Shown one piece after another: positions 40,456 to 49,562 of a stretch of 56,373 nucleotides of DNA. The notes beneath the pieces were generated by a model, which did not search any database, was not told where the DNA came from, and was given only the letters and a program-made list of their open reading frames with translations. How positions within the stretch are numbered: the first letter of the stretch is position 1; each line of letters begins with the position of its first letter. Origin of the DNA: Actinomycetota bacterium (GTDB lineage: Bacteria > Actinomycetota > Thermoleophilia > Gaiellales > Gaiellaceae); assembly GCA_005885245.1 (NCBI GenBank), contig VAWR01000103.1, positions 1-56,373 of the forward strand, written 5' to 3'. Made by a program: the position numbers and the translations under genes.

Positions 40456-41472
40456 CTAGGCTGCGACGCTGCTGAACTGCGGGATGATCTCGTCGCCGTA
40501 CGCCTTCAACGTCTCCTCCTGTCCACGTGTCATGAGGTAGATGTTGAACTGGTCGACGCCGATCGATTCGAGCTCCTTGAGCTTCTTCGTCGCTTCCTGA
40601 ACCGTGCCGAGCACGCAGAAGCGATCCACGATCTCGTCCGTGACGAACTCGCCGTGCGCGGCTCCGACGCGCGAGTGGTCCTTGTAGTCGTAGAACTTCC
40701 TGGCCTTGACGAACTCGGTCAGGTCCTTCGGGATCTCGGAGTCCTCCCCGTAGCGCTCGATCAGGTCCATGACGTGATTCGAGACCATCGCGGGAAACCA
40801 GCGTGATTGCTCGCGCGCGTCCGCGAGGTCGTCTGAGATGTGGCTCGGCGCGCCGACGACGCACTTGAGCTCGCCCGGGTCGCGACCCGCCTCCTCGGCC
40901 GCGCGCCGTGCCGTGTCCATGATCCACTTGATGATCACGGGGTCGGCGAGCTGGATGATCACGCCGTCCCCGACACGGCCCGCGACGGCGAGGGCCTTCG
41001 GGCCGTACCCGGCGATCCACATGGGCACGTCCGGCAGCTCGTCGCGCACCCACTTCAGCTCGAGCTCCTTGTCGTTCCAGTCGACCGCGCGACCGTTCAT
41101 CAGGTCCTTGATCATCGCGCAACGCCGCTCGAACTCCGCGACTCTCACCGGCTTCAGCCCGACGACGCGGCGTGACGAGTCGCCGCGCCCGATGCCCATC
41201 ACCATGCGGCCGTCGGAGATGTCCTGCATCGTCGCGTACCAGCTGGCGGTGATGGTCGGATCGCGAATGCCCGGGTTCGTAACGAAGTGCCCGAGCTTGA
41301 TCTTGCTCGTTTTGGCGGCGGCGAGCGGCAGCGTCGCGTAGGACTCCTCCCAGAGGATGTGGGAGTCGTACGTCCAGGCGTACTCGAACCCATGCCGCTC
41401 TGCAAGCTGCATCAGCTCGATCATCCGCCGGTACGGCGGATCCGGCAGGACCGTCACGCCAAAGCTGAGCAC
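40456..41472 (-). CDS. LLM-class F420-dependent oxidoreductase
   Basis: This 338-residue luciferase-like TIM-barrel protein is related to methylene-tetrahydromethanopterin reductase-type F420 enzymes. Visible blocks are FGVTVLPDPPYRRMIELMQL, LGHFVTNPGIRDPTI, ISDGRMVMGIGRGDSSRR, and PMWIAGYGPKALAVAGRVGD. It probably uses F420H2 or FMN. The start is GTG 41472 with GGGGAGG 4 nt upstream. It lies next to the pyrimidine/hydantoin catabolic genes and may serve that pathway (inference). Confidence 0.85.
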   Translation of the reverse strand: MLSFGVTVLPDPPYRRMIELMQLAERHGFEYAWTYDSHILWEESYATLPLAAAKTSKIKLGHFVTNPGIRDPTITASWYATMQDISDGRMVMGIGRGDSSRRVVGLKPVRVAEFERRCAMIKDLMNGRAVDWNDKELELKWVRDELPDVPMWIAGYGPKALAVAGRVGDGVIIQLADPVIIKWIMDTARRAAEEAGRDPGELKCVVGAPSHISDDLADAREQSRWFPAMVSNHVMDLIERYGEDSEIPKDLTEFVKARKFYDYKDHSRVGAAHGEFVTDEIVDRFCVLGTVQEATKKLKELESIGVDQFNIYLMTRGQEETLKAYGDEIIPQFSSVAA

Positions 41473-41531
41473 CGAACCTCCCCGGTCGCTGGCAGGGGAA
41501 CGAGCATATCGCCGCGAAAACGCCTCGGACA

Positions 41532-41975
41532 GTGCTCTGGGCCTACCTCCTGTTCGCCTTTGCGGCCGGCGCGGTGCTGCCGTTCCAGGCCGGCATCAAC
41601 GCCGAGCTCGCCGACTGGGTGCACAGCCCCGTGCGAGCGGCGTTCGTGTCGTTCCTGGTCGGGGCGATCATGCTGGTCGTGGCGTCGGCTCTCGTCTTCA
41701 AGCCGCTGCCGTCGTGGGGACGACTCGGCCATGCGCCCTGGTGGGTCTGGATCGGGGGCGCGCTCGGCGCCTTCTACGTCGTCGGCTCGATCGTCGCCGC
41801 GCCGAAGCTCGGGGCCGCGACGCTCGTTGCGCTGGTCGTCGCCGGCCAGGGCGTGGCGTCGCTCGTCGTCGATCATTTCGGTTGGGTGGGCTTCGAGCCG
41901 AGGCATGTGACGCCCGGACGCCTGGTCGGGATCGCACTCGTCGCCGCCGGTGTGCTGTTCGTCCGAATCTTCTAG
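41532..41975 (+). CDS. YdcZ/DUF606-type DMT-superfamily membrane protein
   Basis: The 147-residue protein has five hydrophobic segments. It starts LWAYLLFAFAAGAVLPFQAG with INAELADWVHSPVRAAFVSF, the pattern of the half-size DUF606 drug/metabolite transporter family, which usually works as a dimer. GTG 41532 has no clear ribosome site. It diverges from the LLM gene and converges on the M20 amidase. Confidence 0.82.
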   Translation: MLWAYLLFAFAAGAVLPFQAGINAELADWVHSPVRAAFVSFLVGAIMLVVASALVFKPLPSWGRLGHAPWWVWIGGALGAFYVVGSIVAAPKLGAATLVALVVAGQGVASLVVDHFGWVGFEPRHVTPGRLVGIALVAAGVLFVRIF

Positions 41976-42091
41976 CTCGGAGCGAGGCTGGTGGGTCGCG
42001 CACAGGCGGCGCCTGAGTCTTGACACCGAGTCGGCACGGCTGTGCGCACCCGAGGCGGCTATCGTCGCCCTAGAGGGTGGCGGGTGATCTA

Positions 42092-42108
42092 CCCCACCCT
42101 GGGTGGGG
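42092..42108. repeat. Tight palindrome in a convergent gap
   Basis: CCCCACCC T GGGTGGGG lies in the 179-bp gap between the convergent DMT and M20 genes. No T-tract follows. It could act as a bidirectional stop or an mRNA 3' barrier. The rest of the gap shows nothing recognisable. Confidence 0.45.
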
Positions 42109-42154
42109 GTCGTCGCGCGCGCGTGCACCTTGATTCGTCCGGCCGTCGGCCGCG

Positions 42155-43396
42155 TCAGCTTGCGGCCACCCGGTCGATCGTCTTCGAGGCCAGACGGTCG
42201 AGCGCCTGGACCGACAGCTCGAGGTGTTCCTCCTTCGTGTCCTCGAGCTTCGTGTGCGACAGGCCACGGAGTGACTGGACGAAGAGCATCACCGTCGGGA
42301 CGCCGGCGCGCGCAACCTCGGCCGCATCGTGCAACGGACCGCTCGGCAGGCGCTGCGAGCTTCCGGCCACCTCTCTGATCGACTCGTCGGCGAGTTCGAT
42401 GAGGCCCTCATCGAACAGGATCGGCTCGATGTTCCAGATCCGGTCCCACTCGACCTCGATCTCCTCCTGGCGCGCGAACTCCTCGGACGCCCGCTTCGCC
42501 TCCTCGAGCATGGACGCCAGCTCGGTCGCGTCAAGATGACGCTGGTCGAGCAGGCATTCAGCCGTCTCGACGACCGACGTGACGATGCCCGGCTTCGTGA
42601 CGACACCGCCCATCGTGCAGACCGCGCCCTCCCCGGTGCGCTTGGCGATCTCCCGGATCTCGAGCTCGAGTCGCGCGGCACCGGCGAGGGCATCGCGACG
42701 CTTGTCCATCGGCGTCGAGCCTGCGTGGGCCGCCTGACCGCGGAAGGTCACCTGGTGCCGCTCCACGCCGAACGTCCCCAGGACGACGCCCAGGGGTAGA
42801 GCCATCGATTCGAGCACGGGGCCCTGCTCGATGTGCAGCTCCAGATACCCGGCCGCGCCTTCGAGCTCGCCGCGGGCGTCGAGCGCCGAGTCGAGGTCGA
42901 CACCGTGCTCGCGCAGCGCGTCCGGCAGGGCCGTCCCGTTGGCGTCCTTGCGGAGCCGTAGCTCGTCCTGGTCTGCCATCGAGCCGGCGGCCGCGGATGA
43001 GCCGAAGAGCGACCGGCCGAAGCGCGCGCCCTCCTCGTCTGCCCAGTTGACGAGTCGCACGGTCACGGGCGCCGTGCCGTCCTCTGCGATCCGACGCAGC
43101 ACCTCGACTCCCGCCATCACGTTCAGAGCGCCGTCGAGCCAGCCGCCGTTCGGCACGGAATCGATGTGTCCGCCGATCAGAACGGCCTGATCGGAGCCCC
43201 CACGCACGGTGAACCACTGGTTGCCGGCGGCGTCTACCGACTCCTCAGCCCCGGTCTTTGCCACCTTCCCGCGCAGCCACTCGCGTGCCTGCTCCCACGT
43301 CTCCGTCCACGCGACGCGCTGGGCTCCGTTCTCGTCTCCTGTCAACTCCTGGAGCTCGCGAAGCTCCTCGACCGTGCGGCGGGGCTGCAGGGGCAC
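42155..43396 (-). CDS. M20-family Zn amidase: N-carbamoyl-amino acid hydrolase / beta-ureidopropionase / allantoate amidohydrolase type
   Basis: This 413-residue binuclear zinc amidase hydrolyses N-carbamoyl compounds to the amine, CO2 and ammonia. The metal sites are visible: GGHIDSVPNGGWLDGALNVM, NWADEEGARFGRSLFG, the His in ELHIEQGPVLE, and a C-terminal SLRGLSHTKLED. The dimerisation insert includes RGQAAHAGSTPMDKRRDAL. With a dihydropyrimidinase on the facing operon, N-carbamoyl-beta-alanine is the likely substrate. GTG 43396 has TAGAGT 6 nt upstream (leaderless). It is divergent from the importer operon. Confidence 0.88.
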   Translation of the reverse strand: MPLQPRRTVEELRELQELTGDENGAQRVAWTETWEQAREWLRGKVAKTGAEESVDAAGNQWFTVRGGSDQAVLIGGHIDSVPNGGWLDGALNVMAGVEVLRRIAEDGTAPVTVRLVNWADEEGARFGRSLFGSSAAAGSMADQDELRLRKDANGTALPDALREHGVDLDSALDARGELEGAAGYLELHIEQGPVLESMALPLGVVLGTFGVERHQVTFRGQAAHAGSTPMDKRRDALAGAARLELEIREIAKRTGEGAVCTMGGVVTKPGIVTSVVETAECLLDQRHLDATELASMLEEAKRASEEFARQEEIEVEWDRIWNIEPILFDEGLIELADESIREVAGSSQRLPSGPLHDAAEVARAGVPTVMLFVQSLRGLSHTKLEDTKEEHLELSVQALDRLASKTIDRVAAS

Positions 43397-43402
43397 GCGG
43401 CG

Positions 43403-43408
43403 ACTCTA
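43403..43408 (-). promoter_or_regulatory. Putative -10 box, leaderless, for the M20 amidase gene
   Basis: TAGAGT on the minus strand lies 6 nt before GTG 43396. The 44-bp gap also has TAAGCA 6 nt before GTG 43441 on the other strand. Confidence 0.5.
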
Positions 43409-43440
43409 CTTCTCCGCCACCGGTGTGGTAAGCATCTTCC

Positions 43441-44322
43441 GTGTCGGCGATCGCAGTCGAACGTCCACGGGAGCGATATGTCGAAGGCGTCAAGCGCGGC
43501 ACCGGCCGCGTAGCCCTCTTCGTCGTCGTGCTCGGGTCTCTGTGGGGTTTGTGGGAGGGTTACCGCTCGCTCTGGATCCACCAGGGATGGACGTGGCCGT
43601 TCGTGGTCGACAACACGACCATGCCGCATATCCACGACATTTTCGCGGCACTCGGCCGCCCGAGCCAGACGGGCGGACCGCTGCTCGGAACACTCCTGTG
43701 GCACGCCGCCTTGTTCACGGCCAAGGAAGCGGCGGTCGGCTTCGCGCTCGGTGCTGTGGTCGGTTTCGCGCTCGGCGTTCTCCCCGCGCACTCGAAGCTG
43801 GCCCAGAGAGGCCTACTCCCCTACGTTGTCGCTTCGCAGACCGTGCCGATCCTCGCGATTGCACCAATCGTCGTGATCTACCTCGGCAGCCTCCAGGTCA
43901 CCGCATGGGTCTCGGTCGCGGTCATCGCCGCATATCTGACCTTCTTCCCCGTTACGATCAGCACGTTACGCGGCCTGACGTCGGCCGATCGTCGCGCGCT
44001 GGAGCTCATGCGCTCGTACGCCACCGGCCCGTGGCAAGTCCTCTGGAAACTCCGCGTTCCGAGCGCGCTTCCCTACATCTTCACGGCGCTCAAAGTGTCC
44101 GCCACCGCCAGCGTCGTCGGCGCGATCATCGGGGAGGCGCCGTCCTCGATCCAGAACGGCCTCGGCGGGGAAATCGTCGTCTTCAACCAGTACTACACAC
44201 TCGATCCGACAAAGCTTTGGGCCACGAATGTCGTCGCCGCGCTACTCGGAATCATCTTCTTCCTCGTAGTCGTCGTGGCCGAGAAGCTCGTCGTTCGCCG
44301 CGCGCCGGAGCATGTTGCCTAG
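43441..44322 (+). CDS. ABC transporter permease (SsuC/TauC/ThiX-like)
   Basis: The 293-residue permease of the nitrate/sulfonate/pyrimidine-precursor class has an N-terminal helix (GRVALFVVVLGSLWGLWEGY) and five or more further helices. The coupling loop is RALELMRSYATGPWQVLWKL. GTG 43441 starts the operon permease-ATPase-permease-binding protein-hydantoinase. The presence of two different permeases suggests a heterodimeric channel, as in RibXY-type importers. Confidence 0.88.
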   Translation: MSAIAVERPRERYVEGVKRGTGRVALFVVVLGSLWGLWEGYRSLWIHQGWTWPFVVDNTTMPHIHDIFAALGRPSQTGGPLLGTLLWHAALFTAKEAAVGFALGAVVGFALGVLPAHSKLAQRGLLPYVVASQTVPILAIAPIVVIYLGSLQVTAWVSVAVIAAYLTFFPVTISTLRGLTSADRRALELMRSYATGPWQVLWKLRVPSALPYIFTALKVSATASVVGAIIGEAPSSIQNGLGGEIVVFNQYYTLDPTKLWATNVVAALLGIIFFLVVVVAEKLVVRRAPEHVA

Positions 44323-45116
44323 TGAGCGTCGTCGATGTCAGCGGCGTCTCGAAGACATTCACCGGGGGAACGAACGCTCTCCAGGGCATCGAGCTGACGA
44401 TCGAGCCGGGCGAGTTCGTTTCGCTCATCGGTCCTTCCGGTTGTGGTAAATCCACGCTTCTGCGGATCATGGGCGACCTGATCGAGCCCTCCTCGGGCGA
44501 CGTCGTCGTCAACGGCAAGACCGCGCGACGCGCGCGCATCGACCGCGACTACGGCATCGTCTTCCAGGATCCCGTCCTCTACGACTGGCGCACGGTTGCG
44601 AAGAACATCGCCCTCCCGCTCGAGCTCGCAGGTTGGGATCGCAGGCGGCGTGCCGCGCGTATTCGCGACATGCTCAACCTGGTCGAGCTGAATGGTTTCG
44701 CCGACCACCACCCTTGGCAGCTTTCCGGCGGAATGCAACAGCGCGTGTCGATCGCCCGCGCACTTTCCTTCGACCCTGCCCTCCTCCTGATGGACGAGCC
44801 CTTCGGCGCACTCGACGAGATGACGCGTGAGCGACTGAACAATCAACTCCTCGAGATCTGGGCCCGAAGCGGCTCGACGGTTGTCTTCGTCACGCACTCC
44901 ATCGCCGAAGCCGTCTTCCTCTCGACGCGTGTCGTGATCATGTCGCCGCGACCCGGGCGGATTTCGTCGGTGATACCGAACGACTTGCCGCAGCCACGGA
45001 CGGCGGCAACGCGTGAGGAACCGCGATTCTTCGAGCTCGTCACTCAGGTGCGTGACGCCCTTCATCTCGGCGCCGACGTCGACCGGCAGCCTGAGGCGGC
45101 GGAGGCACGGTTGTGA
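44322..45116 (+). CDS. ABC transporter ATPase (SsuB/TauB-like)
   Basis: This 264-residue ATPase has Walker A GPSGCGKST, signature LSGGMQQRVSIARAL, Walker B LLLMDEPFGALDEMTRERLN and switch His VTHSIAEAVFLSTRVVIMS. It belongs to the taurine/nitrate/pyrimidine importer class. GTG 44322 overlaps the permease stop (TAGTG). Its own stop overlaps the next permease as GTGA. Confidence 0.92.
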   Translation: MSVVDVSGVSKTFTGGTNALQGIELTIEPGEFVSLIGPSGCGKSTLLRIMGDLIEPSSGDVVVNGKTARRARIDRDYGIVFQDPVLYDWRTVAKNIALPLELAGWDRRRRAARIRDMLNLVELNGFADHHPWQLSGGMQQRVSIARALSFDPALLLMDEPFGALDEMTRERLNNQLLEIWARSGSTVVFVTHSIAEAVFLSTRVVIMSPRPGRISSVIPNDLPQPRTAATREEPRFFELVTQVRDALHLGADVDRQPEAAEARL

Positions 45117-45940
45117 CGAGCGGAGCTCCAGTCGCGGTCCAGCCTCTGCCACGCGGGGGACTCGGTCGGCTCGTCGGGCGTCGTCTCACCAACTGGACTC
45201 CGGCTGTCGTCGTCCTCGTCGCGACGCTCGCGATCTGGCAGGAGGCCATCGACCTCTTCCACATCAAGAAGTTCCTGCTGCCGCAACCGTGGACGATCGC
45301 GACGACGTTCTGGGACGAGCGACGCGAGCTCCTGAGTGCAGGATGGCTGACGTTCCAGGAGGCCTTCGGCGGCTTCGCGATCGGCTGCGGGGTCGCGATT
45401 CTCGTCGCGCTTGCGCTGGCGCGCTGGCGGCGAGTCGGCGAGGCCCTCATGCCGTACGCGATCGCGGCAAATGCCGTACCGATCATCGCCTTTGCGCCGA
45501 TCGCGGACGCGTGGTTCTCGCCGTTCTCGAAGAGCTCGAAGATGGCGATCGCGGCCGTCCTCTGCTTCTTCCCCGTGCTCGTGAACACCCTCCGCGGCCT
45601 GACCTCCGTCCGGCCGGAATCGCTCGAACTCATGCACTCGTACGCGGCGAGCCAGATCGAGATCTTCCGCCGCGTCCGCGTTCCTACCGCTCTGCCATTC
45701 GTCTTCACGGCGCTCAAGATCGCCACGGTGCTCTCGATGATCGGGGCGATCGTCGCGCAGTACTTCGGCGGCTCCTTCAACGATCTCGGCGTGCTGATCA
45801 ACAGCCGATCGCAGACATTTGCGTACAAGGAAGCCTGGGCGGGCATCTTCGTGGCCTGCCTCTACGGCATCGCGTTCTACATTGCAGTGGCATTCGTGGA
45901 GCGGCTGGCGCTCCGTTGGCAGCCATCGACATCCGACTGA
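45113..45940 (+). CDS. ABC transporter permease (SsuC/ThiX-like), second subunit
   Basis: The 275-residue permease has a helix at WTPAVVVLVATLAIWQEAI and further helices. The coupling loop is LELMHSYAASQIEIFRRVRV. It is clearly homologous to the first permease (both have FPV..TLRGLTS and P.A.PF.FTALK segments), so the pair arose by duplication and probably forms a heterodimer. GTG 45113. Confidence 0.88.
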   Translation: MTSGAPVAVQPLPRGGLGRLVGRRLTNWTPAVVVLVATLAIWQEAIDLFHIKKFLLPQPWTIATTFWDERRELLSAGWLTFQEAFGGFAIGCGVAILVALALARWRRVGEALMPYAIAANAVPIIAFAPIADAWFSPFSKSSKMAIAAVLCFFPVLVNTLRGLTSVRPESLELMHSYAASQIEIFRRVRVPTALPFVFTALKIATVLSMIGAIVAQYFGGSFNDLGVLINSRSQTFAYKEAWAGIFVACLYGIAFYIAVAFVERLALRWQPSTSD

Positions 45941-45984
45941 GGAGGGGTCAGAATCGACCCTGGTCTCAACCGAAAGGGGCGTGG

Positions 45985-47115
45985 ATGAAACAGCGAAGGT
46001 ACTGGGTCAGGGGCATTGCAGCGCTCGGCGTGGCCACAGCTATCTGGGCGGCGATCGGAACGGCCGGCGCCTCGCCGACCAAGCAGCACGCGGCAAAGCT
46101 GACGAAGGTGACGCTGCAGCTGAAGTGGGTAACGCAGGCGCAGTTCGCGGGCTACTACGCCGCCAAGGCCAAGGGCTACTACAAGCAAGCAGGGCTCGAC
46201 GTCAACATCAAGGCGGGCGGGCCGCAGATCATCCCGGAGCAGGTCGTTGCCGGCGGCCAGGCTCAGTTCGGTATCGACTGGCTGTCGAGCCTGATGACCT
46301 CCCGCGACAAGGGCATCGACCTCGTCAACATCGCTCAGGTGTTCACACGCAGTGGCCTGACGCTGATCACGTGGAAGGACACCGGCATCAACAGCATCGC
46401 CAAGATGAAAGGGAAAACCGTCGCCAACTGGCTGGGAGGCAACGAGTACGAGGTTTTCGCGGCGCTCGTGAAAAACGGCATGGATCCCGTCACACAGAAG
46501 GGCGTCAAGATCTTTCAGGAGCCCTTCACGATGGATTTCTTCCTGAAGCGCCAGGTCGATGCCGCCTCAGCCATGACCTACAACGAGCTCGCTCAGGTCC
46601 TCGAGGCCACAAACGACAAGACCGGAAAGCTGTTCAAGCTCAGCGACCTCAACGTGATCCCGATGCAGAAGGTCGGGACGGGCATGCTCGAGGACGGCGT
46701 CTTCACGACCGGCAAATGGATCAAGGACAAGGGCCACCAGGCGATTGCGAAGAAGTTCCTCGCGGCGTCGTTCAAGGGCTGGATCTACTGTCGCGATCAC
46801 TGGCGTGACTGCGTGAACACCGTCCTGAAGAACGGCCCGGCGCTGCCACGCGGCCACCAAACGTGGCAGATGAACGAGATCAACGCACTCATCTGGCCGG
46901 CCAAGCTCGGGATCGGGATCATGAACCCGGCGGATTACGCCCGATCGGCGAAGATCGTCAAGACCTACGGGAAGCTGAAGAAGCTTCCGGGACACGAGGC
47001 ATATCGAACCGATCTGGCGAAGGCTGCGGATGCGACGCTTCGGCGCCAGGGCGTCGACATCACGGGCCGTAGCTGGAAGAAGGCGAAGGTCAACGTGACC
47101 GCGGGCGGGAAGTAG
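45985..47115 (+). CDS. NMT1/THI5-like substrate-binding protein
   Basis: This 376-residue periplasmic-type receptor has a signal peptide (KQRRYWVRGIAALGVATAIW). The mature part has the THI5/NMT1 pattern: VTLQLKWVTQAQFAGYYAAK, AGLDVNIKAGGPQIIPEQVV, and FGIDWLSSLMTSRDKG. Members bind pyrimidine-like precursors such as formyl-aminopyrimidine, riboflavin or hydantoins. ATG 45985. Lying directly before dihydropyrimidinase, it likely captures a pyrimidine base or a cyclic ureide (inference). Confidence 0.9.
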   Translation: MKQRRYWVRGIAALGVATAIWAAIGTAGASPTKQHAAKLTKVTLQLKWVTQAQFAGYYAAKAKGYYKQAGLDVNIKAGGPQIIPEQVVAGGQAQFGIDWLSSLMTSRDKGIDLVNIAQVFTRSGLTLITWKDTGINSIAKMKGKTVANWLGGNEYEVFAALVKNGMDPVTQKGVKIFQEPFTMDFFLKRQVDAASAMTYNELAQVLEATNDKTGKLFKLSDLNVIPMQKVGTGMLEDGVFTTGKWIKDKGHQAIAKKFLAASFKGWIYCRDHWRDCVNTVLKNGPALPRGHQTWQMNEINALIWPAKLGIGIMNPADYARSAKIVKTYGKLKKLPGHEAYRTDLAKAADATLRRQGVDITGRSWKKAKVNVTAGGK

Positions 47116-47143
47116 GACGAGGGACCGAGAAAGGAGATCCGCA

Positions 47144-48559
47144 ATGTCCGTTCTGATCAAAGGCGGCCGCATCATCACCGCGGCGGATGACTACGTCGGC
47201 GACGTCTACGTCGAAGGCGAGCGGATCTCACTCATCGGCGAATCGCTCGACGTCCCGGCCGAGCGAGTGATCGACGCAGCCGGGAAGTACCTGCTTCCCG
47301 GCTGCGTCGATCCGCATACGCATCTCGACATGCCGTTCGGCGGCACGGTGACGATCGACGACGTCGAGTCGGGACAGACCGCCGCGGCGTTCGGCGGGAC
47401 GACCTGTCACGTCGACTTCATCATCCAGCCGCCGCGCTCCACGTTCGCCGACGCCGTCGACGAGTGGCGCAGCAAGGCGAACGGCAAGCAGGTGATCGAC
47501 ATGGGCTACCATATGGCGGTCACGGATCTCCGCGAGGGTGGGACGTTGGAGGAGCTCGCGTCGCTGCCCGATCAGGGAATCACCTCGTACAAGCTCTTCA
47601 TGGCCTACAAGGGCGCGTTGATGGTCGACGACGAGACGCTGTTCAAGACCATGGAGGTCGCCGCGGAGACCGGAGCACTCGTGATGGTCCACGCCGAGAA
47701 CGGCGACGCGATCGACGTCCTCGTCAAGAAGGCGCTCGCAGAGGGGCACACCGAGCCGCACTGGCACGCACTGACCCGGCCGCCCGAGACCGAGGGCGAG
47801 GCAACGAACCGGGCGATCCAGCTCGCTCGCGTTGCGGGCTCACCGCTGTACGTCGTCCATGTCTCGTGCAAGGAAGCGGTCGAGCCGATCCAGCTCGCTC
47901 GCGAGAAGGGTTGGGACGTCTGGGGTGAGACGTGCACGCAGTACTTCTTCGTCGACTACACGTTCCTCGAGCGACCGAACTTCGAGGGGGCGAAGTACGT
48001 CTACACGCCGCCGCCGCGGCCGAAGGAGAACCAGGACGTGCTCTGGAACGCCGTGCGGACGGACACGCTGTCCGCGATCTCGACCGACCATTGCGCGTTT
48101 CTGTGGGACGGTCAGAAGACGATGGGTCGCAACGACTTCTCGAAGATCCCGAACGGCGGGCCCGGTCTGGAGAACCGCCTCCAGATGATCCACGAGTTCG
48201 GCGTGCGCGGTGGGCGGATCTCGCTCAACCGGATGGTGGAGCTACTCTCGACGAGCCCTGCCAAGCTGTTCGGCCTCTACCCGCGCAAGGGAACGATCGC
48301 CGTCGGCTCGGATGCGGACCTCGTCGTCTTCGACCCCGAGAGGAAGTTGACGATCTCGGCGAAGACACACCATTCGAAGGTGGACTACAACCTCTATGAG
48401 GGCACGGAGGTGACGGGATCGCCGGAGGTCGTGCTGCTGCGCGGCCAGATCCTCGTCGAGAACGACGAGCTAGTCGCCGATCCCGGCATCGGCCAGTTCG
48501 TGAAGCGGGCAAGGTTCGGGGAAGAGCTCAAGAACGTAGGCGTCGCGGTCACGGCCTGA
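47144..48559 (+). CDS. hydA: Dihydropyrimidinase / D-hydantoinase
   Basis: The 471-residue amidohydrolase opens the ring of dihydrouracil or hydantoins to give N-carbamoyl acids. The binuclear metal site is complete: His58 and His60 (DPHTHLDM), carboxylated Lys150 (TSYKLFMAYKG), His in MVHAENG, His in YVVHVSCKEA and Asp in ISTDHCAFLW. AAGGAGATCCGCA precedes ATG 47144. It is the catabolic end of the importer operon and pairs with the divergent M20 amidase for the next step. Confidence 0.95.
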   Translation: MSVLIKGGRIITAADDYVGDVYVEGERISLIGESLDVPAERVIDAAGKYLLPGCVDPHTHLDMPFGGTVTIDDVESGQTAAAFGGTTCHVDFIIQPPRSTFADAVDEWRSKANGKQVIDMGYHMAVTDLREGGTLEELASLPDQGITSYKLFMAYKGALMVDDETLFKTMEVAAETGALVMVHAENGDAIDVLVKKALAEGHTEPHWHALTRPPETEGEATNRAIQLARVAGSPLYVVHVSCKEAVEPIQLAREKGWDVWGETCTQYFFVDYTFLERPNFEGAKYVYTPPPRPKENQDVLWNAVRTDTLSAISTDHCAFLWDGQKTMGRNDFSKIPNGGPGLENRLQMIHEFGVRGGRISLNRMVELLSTSPAKLFGLYPRKGTIAVGSDADLVVFDPERKLTISAKTHHSKVDYNLYEGTEVTGSPEVVLLRGQILVENDELVADPGIGQFVKRARFGEELKNVGVAVTA

Positions 48560-48610
48560 GCGCACGAACCAGATGGTCGAGACGAAGCTGAGCCCTCTCG
48601 GGCTGGATCC

Positions 48611-49552
48611 GTGACCGCGCTTCCCGTCAGGATCGGCCTCGTCGGCTGCGGGCGAATCGCGGAGCGCGGCTGGCTCCCGGCGATCGCGGGTGTCGAAGCT
48701 GCGCGTCTCGCGGCAGTCGCCGACCTCGACACCGGCCGCTGCAGGGTCGTGGCCCCCGACACTGCCGCCTATGGCAGCGCCGAGGAGCTCGTCGCAGCCG
48801 GAGGAGTCGACGCGCTGATCATCGCGACGCCGGCCGGTTCCCACCTCGCCGACGCGCAGGCCGCGGCCGCCGCAGGGCTGCCGAGCCTGGTCGAGAAGCC
48901 GCCGACACCTGATGCCGCACAGGCACGTCTGCTCGCCGGGCTCGATCCTGCGCCGTGGATCGCCTTCAACCGTCGCTTCGAGCCGGCCCTCTGCCGCATG
49001 CGCGAGCAACTTGCCGGGGATGATCGGCTCCAGCTGAAGCTGACGTTCAAGTACCGACGCGCGTCGTGGCAAGCACGCGTCGTGGCGGACGAGCCGCTGC
49101 TCGACGTCGGCACGCACCTCATCGACCTCGCTCGCTGGCTCACCGGATCGGACCTGCGCCGGGTCCAGGCCCGGGTGCTCACGGCGAGCCGCCTTCGCCT
49201 CGAGCTCGAGCTCGACAGGGGAGTTGCCACCATCTCGTGCGCGAACAATCGGCCGTACTACGAGGGCGTCGCCGTCCGGGACGCAGACGGCTCACTGCTT
49301 GCGTCCGCTTCACGCGGAGGTCTCGTGAACGCAGTGCGGGCCCGATTCGGTTCCAAGGGCGAGAACCCGCTGGTCGAATCGCTGGTAGGGGAGCTCACTG
49401 CTTTCCGCAGCGCGGTCCGTGGCGGCAACGGAGGCAGTCTCGCGACGGCAGACGACGGCGTCGCGGCGATGACGGGGGTCGAAGGAGCGCGGCGGTCAGC
49501 CGGTCTGGGCGGTGCCTGGGTCGACATTTCGCCGAACTTGCTGCACCACTAG
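48611..49552 (+). CDS. Gfo/Idh/MocA-family NAD(P)-dependent oxidoreductase
   Basis: This 313-residue protein has a Rossmann domain (VRIGLVGCGRIAERGWLPAI) and the family EKP motif in LVEKPPTPDAA. The C-terminal beta-sheet domain includes DEPLLDVGTHLIDLARWLTG, whose Asp-x3-His is usual in sugar dehydrogenases of this family. Members act on sugar nucleotides or polyols. GTG 48611. It begins a run that also holds a phosphodiesterase-like protein, and its stop overlaps the -10 box of that gene. Confidence 0.88.
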   Translation: MTALPVRIGLVGCGRIAERGWLPAIAGVEAARLAAVADLDTGRCRVVAPDTAAYGSAEELVAAGGVDALIIATPAGSHLADAQAAAAAGLPSLVEKPPTPDAAQARLLAGLDPAPWIAFNRRFEPALCRMREQLAGDDRLQLKLTFKYRRASWQARVVADEPLLDVGTHLIDLARWLTGSDLRRVQARVLTASRLRLELELDRGVATISCANNRPYYEGVAVRDADGSLLASASRGGLVNAVRARFGSKGENPLVESLVGELTAFRSAVRGGNGGSLATADDGVAAMTGVEGARRSAGLGGAWVDISPNLLHH

Positions 49553-49555
49553 GCT
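49550..49555 (+). promoter_or_regulatory. Putative -10 box, leaderless, for the phosphodiesterase gene
   Basis: TAGGCT lies 7 nt before GTG 49563 and includes the TAG stop of the Gfo/Idh gene. Confidence 0.45.
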
Positions 49556-49562
49556 GCGACCC